Notes under the pieces: generated by a model | Database searches by the model: none | What the model saw: the letters and a program-made list of their open reading frames with translations, nothing else | What the model was told of the DNA's origin: nothing | Shown: piece by piece, positions 49,611 through 57,541 of the stretch | Layout: every line of letters starts with the position of its first letter | Position numbering within the stretch: the first letter of the stretch is position 1 | Made by a program: the position numbers and the translations under genes | Assembly: GCF_036231355.1 (NCBI RefSeq) | Contig: NZ_CP109496.1 | Span: forward strand, 6,758,001-6,822,000 | Reading direction: 5' to 3' | Length of the DNA stretch: 64,000 nt | From: Streptomyces sp. NBC_01431 | Lineage (GTDB): Bacteria; Actinomycetota; Actinomycetes; Streptomycetales; Streptomycetaceae

Positions 49611-49629
49611 TTCCCGGCAAGCCGGTAAC
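49611..49629. repeat. dyad repeat copy 2
   Basis: TTCCCGGCAAGCCGGTAAC, containing CCGGC-AA-GCCGG. Same orientation as copy 1, 127 bp away. Confidence 0.6.
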
Positions 49630-49793
49630 TGCATGTTGCCGTATGCCCGCCGAATGTGCCGGAGGCGGTCTCCCGTGACGCTACTACGCCGCCTCCGGTC
49701 GCGCATGCGTTATGGATCAGTCAGCCTGGGCATTATCGACCAAGACGCGAGCGGCCGGTGTCGCTGGCTGCCCATTCGAGGAGGGACACTTCG

Positions 49794-51305
49794 ATGGGGG
49801 AGAAGGTCGTGGCAGGCGGTTTCGACCTGTCCGATCGGCACCGGTACCGGGACAAGCTCCAGCAGTGCCTGGCGGGACTCGCCAGGCTGCTGGCGCAGAA
49901 GCGGTTCGACCGCCCCCGGAACCTGATGGGCCTGGAGATAGAACTGAATCTCGCGGGCCCCGACGGCATGCCGCGCATGATGAATGCCGAGGTGCTCGAG
50001 CGCATCGCGAGCAGGGATTTCCAGACCGAGCTCGGAATGTTCAACCTGGAAGTGAACATAGCCCCGCACCGGCTCGGCGGCCGGGTATTTGATCAGCTCG
50101 CCGAGGAGCTGCGCACGGGGCTCGGCTACGCCCATCGCAAGGCGGCCGAAGTCGACGCCGGGATCGTCATGATCGGAATTCTGCCGACCCTGGCCCAGGA
50201 CGATCTCGTATCGGCGAACCTTTCCGACGTGGACCGCTACACGCTGCTCAACGATCAAATAGTGGCGGCCCGCGGTGAGGATTTCACCCTCGACATCCAA
50301 GGGGTGGAACGCCTGGTCTGCACATCGACGTCGATCACTCCCGAAGCTGCCTGCACCTCTGTGCAGTTGCACTTGCAGGTGACGCCGGGCAGGTTCGCGG
50401 CGGTGTGGAACGCGGCGCAGGCCATCGCGGCCGTGCAGATCGCCGTGGGCGCCAACGCGCCGTTCCTGTTCGGGCGTGAGCTGTGGCGCGAGTCGAGGCT
50501 GCCGCTGTTCGAGCAGGCCACCGACACCAGGACGGCCGAGCTGCGCACCCAGGGAGTGCGTCCGCGCACCTGGTTCGGGGAGCGCTGGGTGACGTCCGCG
50601 TACGAGCTCTTCGAGGAGAACCTGCGCTACTTCCCGCCGCTGCTGCCCATCTGCGACGAGGAGGACCCGCTGGGGGTCATCGCGGACGGCGGGGTGCCGC
50701 GCCTTCAGGAACTGGTGCTGCACAACGGCACCATCTACCGCTGGAACCGGCCGGTGTACGGGATCGCCGACGGGGTGCCGCACCTGCGGGTGGAGAACCG
50801 GGTGCTGCCGGCGGGCCCCACCGTCGCCGATGTCCTCGCCAACGCGGCCTTCTACTACGGTCTGGTACGCGCCCTGGCGGAGGACAGCCGGCCGGTGTGG
50901 AACCGGCTGCCGTTCGCCTCGGCGGCCTCGAACCTCGAATCCGCGTGTCGCCACGGCCTCGACGCGGAACTGCTGTGGCCGGTGTCGCGGCGCGGCAGCT
51001 CGGTCGCCCCAGTGCCCGCGGTCAGGCTCGTGCGGGAGGAGTTGCTGCCGCTCGCCGCGGCCGGGCTCGACGCGTGGGGCATCGAGCCGGCCGACCGGGA
51101 TCACTACCTCGGCATCATCGAGCAGCGGTGCCGGCGTCGCGTCAACGGGGCGTCCTGGCAGGTCGACACCTACCACCGGGCGCGGAACGCGGGCCTGGGC
51201 GGGGAGGCCGCGCTGGCGGCCACCACGCGCCGCTACATCGAGCTGATGCAGACGGGCGAGCCCGTGCACACCTGGCCCACCGGCTTTCCCGGCCGGGGCC
51301 ACTGA
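49794..51305 (+). CDS. glutamate-cysteine ligase family (GCS2-like) protein
   Basis: A 503-residue protein with NLMGLEIELNLAGPDG near residue 42, the acidic metal-binding start of GCS2-type ligases, and ELGMFNLEVNIAPHRL near residue 78. Helices and strands then match a carboxylate-amine ligase fold (WFGERWV, LHNGTIYRWNRPVYG, ENRVLPAGPT). The family activates a glutamate-like carboxylate with ATP and joins it to an amine. Streptomyces make mycothiol, not glutathione, so the true substrate is uncertain; ergothioneine-related or amide-forming reactions are possible. ATG 49794 has GAGGAGGG 8 nt upstream. It stands alone behind a long regulatory region. Confidence 0.85.
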   Translation: MGEKVVAGGFDLSDRHRYRDKLQQCLAGLARLLAQKRFDRPRNLMGLEIELNLAGPDGMPRMMNAEVLERIASRDFQTELGMFNLEVNIAPHRLGGRVFDQLAEELRTGLGYAHRKAAEVDAGIVMIGILPTLAQDDLVSANLSDVDRYTLLNDQIVAARGEDFTLDIQGVERLVCTSTSITPEAACTSVQLHLQVTPGRFAAVWNAAQAIAAVQIAVGANAPFLFGRELWRESRLPLFEQATDTRTAELRTQGVRPRTWFGERWVTSAYELFEENLRYFPPLLPICDEEDPLGVIADGGVPRLQELVLHNGTIYRWNRPVYGIADGVPHLRVENRVLPAGPTVADVLANAAFYYGLVRALAEDSRPVWNRLPFASAASNLESACRHGLDAELLWPVSRRGSSVAPVPAVRLVREELLPLAAAGLDAWGIEPADRDHYLGIIEQRCRRRVNGASWQVDTYHRARNAGLGGEAALAATTRRYIELMQTGEPVHTWPTGFPGRGH

Positions 51306-51454
51306 GCGTTCCGCGGGAAGCGGCGTTCGCGGACTTCGGGCCAGGCGGGCCCATGGTGGCGGAGCCGCACGAGGTCGCATGCCGCTCAAGGCGCGGATAG
51401 CGCCCAGGCCCCCAGACCGCTCAGGCGGCGCGGGGCCACGTGCACGGCAGCCCG

Positions 51455-53239
51455 CTATCCGTGGTGCTGGGCCTGGCCCAGTGCCACGATGGCTTCGAGG
51501 ATCACGGCCTGGATGTCGGCGGGGTCGTTCACCTGGTACCCGGCGCCGCCGGTCGCCTTCGCGATCTGCCGTACCTCGTCCTTGTCCGCGTCGGGGCCGA
51601 CCGCGATCGCGATCAGCGGCACCGGTTTCGCCGGGTCGGTGAGCTTCTGCAACCGTGCGATGAGGTCGGCGCGCGAGATGCTGCCGGGGTCCTCGTTGGC
51701 GCCGTCCGTGAGCAGCACCACCGCGTTGAACTTGCCGCTCGCGTACGAGGCGGTCGCCTCCTGGTAGGCGGCCAGCGTCGTGTCGAACAGGCCGGTCGCA
51801 CCGCCCCGTACCGGTTGCAGCGCGGCGAACGCGTCCGTGAGTCTGTCGCGCTGGGTGCGGCCGCCCGCCACCGGGTCGCCGAGGCGGGCGGTCGGCACCA
51901 GTCTGCGGTAGTCGCGGGAGCCGTCGAGATGGGTGGCGAAGTCCCACAGACCGATCTCGTCCTGAGGCGTGAACTGCGAAAGGGCTTGCAGCAGCGAGGA
52001 CTTGGTGACGTCCATCCGGGACTTGCCGCCCGAGCCCGGCACGAGGTCCGCCATCGATCCCGAGGCGTCCACCACCGTCATCAGCCGGGCGCTCTGCACC
52101 GTGATCGTCCACATGCCGAGGGTCTCCTGGAGCTCCGGCGCCGTGGGCGGCTCGGCGGTGGAGCTCGCGTACGGCTGGGGGGCGCTGCCCCCGGCGGCCG
52201 ACACGACTTGACCGTTGGCAGGCCCGCCGGGGGCACGGAAGCCCTGCGCGGCGAGGACGCCGACGGACTCGGGGTCGCCGAGGAGGGTGAGGAAGCGCAT
52301 CGCCGCCCGGCTCTCGTTGGTGCTCATGCCCGCCTCGCGGACCATCGTGTACGGATAGTCGAGCTGCGGCGAGCCGTCCTTCGGGTAGAAGAGCCGCAGC
52401 CGCCGGCCCGGCCCGCGCGTGGCGTTGTACGCGAAGGCCGCCTGCTCGGACAGGACCACGGCCTGGTTGCGGCGCGGATCGCCCGTCTCGGCGGCGGAGT
52501 TGTCCCGCGCCAGCGTGTCCACCACTTGGCCGTCGCTCGCCGAGACCCGCTGCGAGAGCAGCTTGGCCACGGCGGCGGCCTGCGTGCCGCCGTCGGCCCC
52601 CCGGCTCGCCGCCGACTTGCCGATGCAGCTCAGGGCGAGCAGCGCCGAGGCGCTGCGGGCGGGATCGGCCGAACCGAGGCGCATCTTGTCGCTCCGGGCC
52701 GCGGCTGCCGTGGTCAACTCGGCCCAGCTGTAGGTCTTTTGGGGCCAGCCGAGCGAGGCGGCGGCCGCGGGCACCGTCGCGAGCGTGATGGGCGAGGTGG
52801 CCACGTGCCCCGCGGTGACGACGGTGGCCGACTCCCCGGTGTCCTTCGTCCGGTCCACCCACATTGACGCGTCGGGGATCCAGACCGAGAAGTCGGGTTT
52901 GGCGCGCGAACCGAACGAAGCGGCGACCTCGTACGAGGTGCGGGCGGTCACCCGGACGTCCATGCAGGAGCCGTCCGAGGTGATCTTCTCGTTGCGGGCC
53001 CGGTCGGCGACGGCCTTGACGGCGGGCGCCACATCGGGGGAGGCGACCAGATTCAGCCGCACGGCGGAGGCCGCACAGCGGTTGAAGGACAGCAGTCCGC
53101 TCTGTACGGCGACGGCCGTACCTCCGGCGACGGCCAGGACGAGGGCGGTGGCGAGAGCGATGGTGCGACGCCGAGCGGACGCCCGGCCCTCCCCGGTGCC
53201 TGCGGTCGCGCCGCCGTCGGGCAAGCTGTGACGTCCCAT
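51455..53239 (-). CDS. membrane-anchored substrate-binding/vWA fusion protein
   Basis: A 594-residue protein. One TM or signal anchor (residues ~25-45) is followed by a periplasmic-binding-protein-like fold (~55-370) with PDFSVWIPDASMWVD and LDYPYTMV. A von Willebrand A domain (~400-590) has the MIDAS motif DASGSM and LLTDGANEDPG. Such fusions are exported or surface-anchored and are thought to bind ligands or partners through the metal site. It has no ABC permease next to it. ATG 53239 is used; an AGGAGG lies about 12 nt upstream. It is divergent from a CPBP protease gene. Confidence 0.85.
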   Translation of the reverse strand: MGRHSLPDGGATAGTGEGRASARRRTIALATALVLAVAGGTAVAVQSGLLSFNRCAASAVRLNLVASPDVAPAVKAVADRARNEKITSDGSCMDVRVTARTSYEVAASFGSRAKPDFSVWIPDASMWVDRTKDTGESATVVTAGHVATSPITLATVPAAAASLGWPQKTYSWAELTTAAAARSDKMRLGSADPARSASALLALSCIGKSAASRGADGGTQAAAVAKLLSQRVSASDGQVVDTLARDNSAAETGDPRRNQAVVLSEQAAFAYNATRGPGRRLRLFYPKDGSPQLDYPYTMVREAGMSTNESRAAMRFLTLLGDPESVGVLAAQGFRAPGGPANGQVVSAAGGSAPQPYASSTAEPPTAPELQETLGMWTITVQSARLMTVVDASGSMADLVPGSGGKSRMDVTKSSLLQALSQFTPQDEIGLWDFATHLDGSRDYRRLVPTARLGDPVAGGRTQRDRLTDAFAALQPVRGGATGLFDTTLAAYQEATASYASGKFNAVVLLTDGANEDPGSISRADLIARLQKLTDPAKPVPLIAIAVGPDADKDEVRQIAKATGGAGYQVNDPADIQAVILEAIVALGQAQHHG

Positions 53240-53400
53240 GGCGATGGTGCCCCTCCTTGATCCTGAACAAGGAAAGGGGACCCGCACCATCGCGATGGCG
53301 CTCGTCCCCCGGCCTGTCGCGCGCGATCTTCGCAACTTCTTTCGAGACCCTAGCGGGGCGGCGTCGGGCTTGGAGCGGGATTCGTCAAGTGGAGGCAGGT

Positions 53401-54204
53401 GTGCAGGTGGAGGCGGAGCGGGTGGCTGATTCTCTTCCCGACGGGGGGATTTCGCCGCGGATCTTGCGGTCCGAAACGGTGCTCGTACTGGCGCTCTCGC
53501 TGGGGGCGAGTGGGTTTTCGGCGCTGATCAGCTTTGTCGGGTCGCTCACGAAGCCGGGCGGCCTCAAGCATCAGGCGGCGAACCTCAACACCTCCTACGC
53601 TCCCGGGCGGCCGTGGCTCGATCTCGCCTGGCAGCTGTTCGGCATCGCGACGGCGCTGGTGCCGGTGGCCCTCGTGGCGCACCTGCTCCTGCGCGAGGGC
53701 GCGGGCGGACTGAAGGTGATCGGCTTCGACCGGACGCGGCCCTGGCCCGACCTCGGCCGGGGCGCCCTGATCGCGGCAGGCATCGGGAGCGCGGGGCTCG
53801 CGTTCTACCTGGCGGCGCGTGCGGCGGGCGGCAATCTGACCGTCGTCCCCGAGTCGCTGCCCGACGTGTGGTGGAAGTACCCGGTGCTGATCCTCTCGGC
53901 GCTCCAGAACGCCGTCCTCGAAGAAGTGATCGTCGTCGGCTATCTGCTGCGCAGGCTCGGGCAGTTGGGGTGGACGCCGATGGGCGCGCTGGTGGCGAGC
54001 GCGGTGCTGCGCGGCTCGTACCACCTCTACCAGGGCGTCGGCGGCTTCATCGGGAACATGGTGATGGGCGTGGTCTTCGTCCTGCTCTACCGGCGCTGGC
54101 AGCGGGTCGGACCGCTGGTGGTGGCGCATGCGCTCCTCGACATCGGAGCGTTCGTGGGGTACGCGCTGCTGGCGGGGAACGTGAGCTGGCTGCCGACGAT
54201 GTGA
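53401..54204 (+). CDS. CPBP-family intramembrane glutamic endopeptidase
   Basis: A 267-residue protein with about seven TM helices. It contains the family motifs EEVIVVGYLLRR (EExxxxxxxxR type, residues ~174-185), a Y-H-x-x-Q segment in LRGSYHLYQG, and AHALLDIGA (His/Asp). CPBP proteases process prenylated or bacteriocin-type peptides. Of several GTG codons, 53401 is chosen because GGAGG lies 5 nt upstream. It faces phzF across a strong shared terminator. Confidence 0.85.
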   Translation: MQVEAERVADSLPDGGISPRILRSETVLVLALSLGASGFSALISFVGSLTKPGGLKHQAANLNTSYAPGRPWLDLAWQLFGIATALVPVALVAHLLLREGAGGLKVIGFDRTRPWPDLGRGALIAAGIGSAGLAFYLAARAAGGNLTVVPESLPDVWWKYPVLILSALQNAVLEEVIVVGYLLRRLGQLGWTPMGALVASAVLRGSYHLYQGVGGFIGNMVMGVVFVLLYRRWQRVGPLVVAHALLDIGAFVGYALLAGNVSWLPTM

Positions 54205-54212
54205 GCAGGAGT

Positions 54213-54263
54213 GGGAACGGTAAGGGGCGTACGGCTATTGCGTACGCCCCTTACCGCGTTCCC
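54213..54263. terminator. long bidirectional terminator between the CPBP and phzF genes
   Basis: GTAAGGGGCGTACG (54220-54233) pairs perfectly with CGTACGCCCCTTAC (54241-54254), extended by GGGAACG/CGTTCCC. The stem of ~21 bp has a 7-nt loop and lies between convergent stops. Confidence 0.92.
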
Positions 54264-54271
54264 GCGTACCT

Positions 54272-55087
54272 CTATGGCGCGGTCAGGAGCTCGCCGTCAA
54301 TGACCGTGACGGCGCGGCCGGTGAGCAGGGTGCGCTCGCCGCGCAGCGCCGTACGCACGAGGCCGGAGCGGGCCGAGGCCTGGAGGCCGGTCAGTTCGGC
54401 GCGGCCCAGGCGCGCCGACCAGAACGGGGCGAGGGCGGTGTGGGCGCTGCCCGTCACCGGGTCCTCGTCGATGCCTACGTTGGGGAAGAAGCAGCGCGAG
54501 ACGTAGTCGTAGCCGGCGGCGGGATCCGCGGCCGCAGCCGTTGCGATGATGCCGCGCCGGGAGTGCCGACCCAGCGCGCGGGCGTCGGGGGCGAGGGCGC
54601 GTACAGCCTGCTCGTCGGAGAGTTCCACGAGGAGGTCGCCGATGTCGGCCGAGGTGTCGTGGACCGAGACGACGTCCGCGCCCAGCGCTTCGCCGAGGCC
54701 GTCCGGGACGGCCTCCTCCCTCAGCGTCGAGGTGGGGAAGTCCAGGGTGATCGTGCCGTCCTCGCCGGCGGTAGCCGTGAGGATGCCGCAGCGCGCGGCG
54801 AACCGCACCGTCCCGGTCGCGCCTTTGGTGGCGTGCAGCACGTGGGCGGTGGCCAAGGTGGCGTGGCCGCACATGTCGACCTCGGTGGCCGGGGTGAACC
54901 AGCGCAGCGCCCAGTCGGCGTCGCTGCCCGGGGGCAGCGGGTGCGCGAAGGCGGTCTCGGCGTGGTTGACCTCGCGAGCCACGTCCTGGAGCCAGTCGTC
55001 GTGGGGGAAGGCGTCGAGCAGGAGGACGCCGGCCGGGTTGCCGGCGAAGGGGCGGTCGGTGAAGGCGTCGACGATTCGGATGCGCAT
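54272..55087 (-). CDS. PhzF-family isomerase/epimerase
   Basis: A 271-residue protein with the PhzF diaminopimelate-epimerase-like fold. It has DAFTDRPFAGNPAGV at the start, the catalytic Glu in NHAETAFA (~residue 45), CGHATLATAHVL (~residue 73), and DEDPVTGSAHTALAPFW near residue 215. PhzF enzymes isomerise aromatic or amino-acid precursors. No phenazine genes are nearby, so this is a general family member of unknown substrate. ATG 55087 is used. Confidence 0.92.
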   Translation of the reverse strand: MRIRIVDAFTDRPFAGNPAGVLLLDAFPHDDWLQDVAREVNHAETAFAHPLPPGSDADWALRWFTPATEVDMCGHATLATAHVLHATKGATGTVRFAARCGILTATAGEDGTITLDFPTSTLREEAVPDGLGEALGADVVSVHDTSADIGDLLVELSDEQAVRALAPDARALGRHSRRGIIATAAAADPAAGYDYVSRCFFPNVGIDEDPVTGSAHTALAPFWSARLGRAELTGLQASARSGLVRTALRGERTLLTGRAVTVIDGELLTAP

Positions 55088-55197
55088 GGCGGCACCGTAC
55101 GGGACGGGAAAACCCGCAGGACAAGGCCAATTCGAGATGTCTGGACCGATTCCGGGGAGGGTTCCGCTCCGGAACGGGGTTGCCAAGCCAAAGTCAC

Positions 55198-55233
55198 CGA
55201 TATATCGTTGACGCATCGCGACAGATCAACGAT
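55198..55233. promoter_or_regulatory. operator region of the padR gene
   Basis: The palindrome CGATATATCG (55198-55207) overlaps ATCGTTGA (55204-55211), which is inverted as TCAACGAT (55226-55233). It ends 15 bp before the ATG, in good position for autorepression. Confidence 0.6.
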
Positions 55234-55248
55234 GGAAGGAAGCGAACT

Positions 55249-55851
55249 ATGCGTTCCCATGGACACGGACAGCAAGGACCCGGCCATCGCGGTCGGGGTG
55301 ACTTCGAGGGGCGGCGTGCTGCCTTCGGGCCCTTCGGTCCCGGCGGCGGGGGCCCCTGGGGCGGTGGACCGTTCGGTCCCGGCCGTGGTGGCCGGGGCGG
55401 TCCGCGGGGCAGGGCGCGGCGCGGCGATGTACGTGCGTCGATACTGGCCCTCCTGAAGGACCGGCCGATGCACGGCTACGAGATGATCCAGGAGATCGGC
55501 GAGCGCAGCGGCGGGGCCTGGAAGCCCAGCCCCGGCTCGGTCTACCCCACCCTCCAACTCCTGGAGGACGAGGGTCTGATCACCAGCGCCAGCGAGGGCG
55601 GCAAGAAGCTGTTCACGCTCACGGACGCCGGGCGGCAGGAGTCCGACTCGGGGGCCGACGCCCCCTGGGAGGACGCCGGACGCGGGGTCGACTGGGAGGC
55701 CATGCACGAGATCCGGCAGGCCGGTTTCGGTCTGATGGAGGCGTTCGGCCAGGTCTGGAAGACCGGCTCGGCCGGGCAGCGTGACAAGGCGCTCGCCGTC
55801 ATCAACGACGCCCGTAAGAAGCTCTATCTGATCCTCGCCGACGAGGACTGA
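55249..55851 (+). CDS. PadR-family transcriptional regulator
   Basis: A 200-residue protein. Residues 1-58 are a Gly/Arg/Phe-rich disordered segment (GGGPWGGGPFGPGRGGRGG). The PadR winged helix follows at ~59-130, with LALLKDRPMHGYEMIQEIGER and GSVYPTLQLLEDEG, then a C-terminal helix for dimerisation. ATG 55249 has GGAAGGAAG upstream. Its operator-like repeats suggest it represses itself. The neighbouring transported or metabolised ligand is unknown. Confidence 0.9.
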   Translation: MRSHGHGQQGPGHRGRGDFEGRRAAFGPFGPGGGGPWGGGPFGPGRGGRGGPRGRARRGDVRASILALLKDRPMHGYEMIQEIGERSGGAWKPSPGSVYPTLQLLEDEGLITSASEGGKKLFTLTDAGRQESDSGADAPWEDAGRGVDWEAMHEIRQAGFGLMEAFGQVWKTGSAGQRDKALAVINDARKKLYLILADED

Positions 55852-55866
55852 ACCCCGGGCACACAC

Positions 55867-55906
55867 AAGCCCCGCGGCCGCTGGAAACCAGCCGCCGCGG
55901 GGCTTT
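55867..55906. terminator. terminator between padR and the SRPBCC gene
   Basis: AAGCCCCGCGGC (55867-55878) pairs with GCCGCGGGGCTT (55894-55905), followed by T. Located between convergent genes. Confidence 0.9.
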
Positions 55907-55938
55907 CGCCCGCTCGGAGTCTGTGCCGGTCCGCCTTT

Positions 55939-56367
55939 TCAGGCGCAGAGTCCCCCGAGTTTGCGCAGCGACTCATTGAGCGCGGCTGTCGCCGAGTCCT
56001 TCAGCTTGCCCGCCATGAGCGAGACCGCGGCCCCCGTGAACTCGCCCTCGATGCGGACCGTGGTGGCCGCGCCGTCGGGGATGACCGTGTACCGGTTGGC
56101 GACGTTCACGCCCATCGGGCCCTTGCCCTTGACGGCGAACACCCGGCCGGCCTCGAACTCGTCCACGGTCCACGCCACTTCGGCGGGAAAGCCCATCAGC
56201 TTCATGTTCTCGGCGTACGTCGCTCCCAGTTCGAGCTTCTCGGGGCCGCCCGCGGGGAAGCTGGTGTGCGTGGCGTTCCACTCACCGTACGAGGAGAAGT
56301 CGGTGAGCCGTGCCCAGACCTTCTCGGCCGGAGCCTCGATACGTGCCTCCGCGCTGACCTCGGCCAT
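55939..56367 (-). CDS. SRPBCC (polyketide cyclase/CoxG-like) protein
   Basis: A 142-residue START-like lipid-binding fold: VSAEARIEAPAEKVWARLTDF at the N-terminus, a central beta-sheet, and a long amphipathic C-terminal helix (KDSATAALNESLRKL). Such proteins bind hydrophobic ligands. ATG 56367 has AAGGAG 8 nt upstream. The site CTGATG-AAC-CGTCAG lies 74-88 bp before the start and resembles the operator of the DUF35-thiolase operon. Confidence 0.85.
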   Translation of the reverse strand: MAEVSAEARIEAPAEKVWARLTDFSSYGEWNATHTSFPAGGPEKLELGATYAENMKLMGFPAEVAWTVDEFEAGRVFAVKGKGPMGVNVANRYTVIPDGAATTVRIEGEFTGAAVSLMAGKLKDSATAALNESLRKLGGLCA

Positions 56368-56440
56368 GCGACCACTCCTTCGTGGGACGGTGACGGGGAC
56401 CTGTCGCGGAACGTAGCGGGGTGTCGGTGAACATTCAATA

Positions 56441-56455
56441 CTGATGAACCGTCAG
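56441..56455. promoter_or_regulatory. operator-like site upstream of the SRPBCC gene
   Basis: CTGATG (56441-56446), AAC, CGTCAG (56450-56455), flanked by ATA on both sides. It has the same arms, one mismatch apart, and the same 3-nt spacing as the core of the 15737-15761 palindrome (CTGACG-GAA-CGTCAG). Confidence 0.6.
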
Positions 56456-56485
56456 ATATCTGAACTCCCGGACTCCGGCGCCCAG

Positions 56486-56677
56486 TCAGATCCGCTGGGG
56501 CTCCAGCGCCCAGATCGCGGCGGAGTCGAACAGGTCCGAGGCGCGCGGCCGGTCCGACTCGTCGTGGCAGTGGAACGCGGCCCAGAACAGATCGCCCGGC
56601 AGCGCGTCGCGCGGGGCGTACACCCGGTACACGTACTGCATGCCGTCCTGGGCCAGGAGGGCGATCATCCAGCACAT
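56486..56677 (-). CDS. small hypothetical protein
   Basis: A 63-residue protein beginning MCWMIALLAQDGMQYVYRV, with a GAGGGAG ribosome site before ATG 56677. It contains one Cys at residue 2 and a His-Cys-His cluster (FHCHDESD) near residue 36. I do not recognise it. The good ribosome site and codon bias support it as a gene. Confidence 0.55.
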   Translation of the reverse strand: MCWMIALLAQDGMQYVYRVYAPRDALPGDLFWAAFHCHDESDRPRASDLFDSAAIWALEPQRI

Positions 56678-56890
56678 CGACGCTCCCTCGGCGGGCGGTG
56701 GGGACGGCTGTGTCACGGGAGGAGGACGAGCCGGGGTGGTGGCGCGGTTGCGCCGGCGGCGCGACGCAGGGCGGCACGCGCCGTCGGGTTGCCCTGTCAG
56801 GGGAGATTTCCGAGATCTCATCCGTAAGGAGGAGAACCCGGTCATCCGTACCCACCTTCTGCTGGAGAACGAATGCTCCCTCACGGGGAT

Positions 56891-56900
56891 GTTCCGGAAC
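56891..56900. promoter_or_regulatory. palindrome upstream of the Clp-N gene
   Basis: GTTCCGGAAC, a perfect 10-bp palindrome, 24 bp before the GTG start of the Clp-N gene, in the 246-bp divergent gap with the small gene. Confidence 0.4.
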
Positions 56901-56923
56901 GTGACAGCTGATGGAGTTGAGGG

Positions 56924-57442
56924 GTGCACAGTCCTATCCAGGGGACCTCTCGCCAGGACCCGTCAGCCGCGGAGCCCGACGCCGCGCTCACCGCTGAGCT
57001 CGCCCCGGTGGTCGCGGGCGCTCGCAGGCGTGCCCTGCGCGACGGCGACCGCCAGGTGGACACGGCGCATCTGCTGCACTCGCTGATGGAGAGCGACCCC
57101 GAGGTCCGCGCCGCCTTCGAGAGCGGGCCGCGGGTGGCGCGCGTGCTCGGCTATCTGGTGCAGCGCAGCATCGGGTACGGGCTGCGCTGGCAGGGTTCGG
57201 TCGAGGACTCGGGTGCCGTGCCGCTGCTGGGCCGGCCCGGCTGGTCGCCGGGTGCGCTGTCCGCCATCGAGTTCGCGCGGCGCCGCGCCTTCGCGCTGCG
57301 CGGCCAACAGGTCACCGGGCGGGATCTGCTGGCCGCGCTCGCCGCCGATCCGCGGTGCCGTGCCGTCGAGGTGCTCCGGCACGCCGGGGTGGATCCGGCG
57401 GCCCTGAGCGACCGTCTGAACGAGCCGTCCCCGCAGCGCTGA
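56924..57442 (+). CDS. Clp N-terminal-domain-only protein
   Basis: A 172-residue protein composed of a Clp-R (double repeat) region. The first half-repeat reads DTAHLLHSLMESDPEVRAAFE (residues ~46-66) and the second LSAIEFARRRAFALRGQQVTG (~111-131). There is no AAA+ domain. In ClpA/ClpC this domain receives substrates and adaptors, so a free copy might act as an adaptor or decoy for the caseinolytic protease. GTG 56924 follows GGAGTTGAGG. Confidence 0.75.
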   Translation: MHSPIQGTSRQDPSAAEPDAALTAELAPVVAGARRRALRDGDRQVDTAHLLHSLMESDPEVRAAFESGPRVARVLGYLVQRSIGYGLRWQGSVEDSGAVPLLGRPGWSPGALSAIEFARRRAFALRGQQVTGRDLLAALAADPRCRAVEVLRHAGVDPAALSDRLNEPSPQR

Positions 57443-57541
57443 GGGGCCTTGCGGCGAGGTTCTTCGAGGCCGCGAGCCGTACAGCGTCTCGACAGGTGTC
57501 ATGCGGATGACGCTCCTGACCCGGCCTGTCATCATGTGCCG

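Larger units (their letters stand above)
49306..49793. promoter_or_regulatory. 488-bp intergenic region with repeated dyads
   Basis: A gene-free region between divergent genes, slightly less GC-rich than its surroundings. It holds two related 19-mers, at 49484-49502 and 49611-49629, each with an inverted repeat, and a stem around 49414-49437. No convincing promoter boxes or protein gene were found. Confidence 0.55.

Noticed and set aside
49342..49926. 194-codon plus-strand frame before the GCS2-like gene
   Set aside because: It crosses the real start region and ends inside the ligase gene in another frame; no ribosome site or domain.
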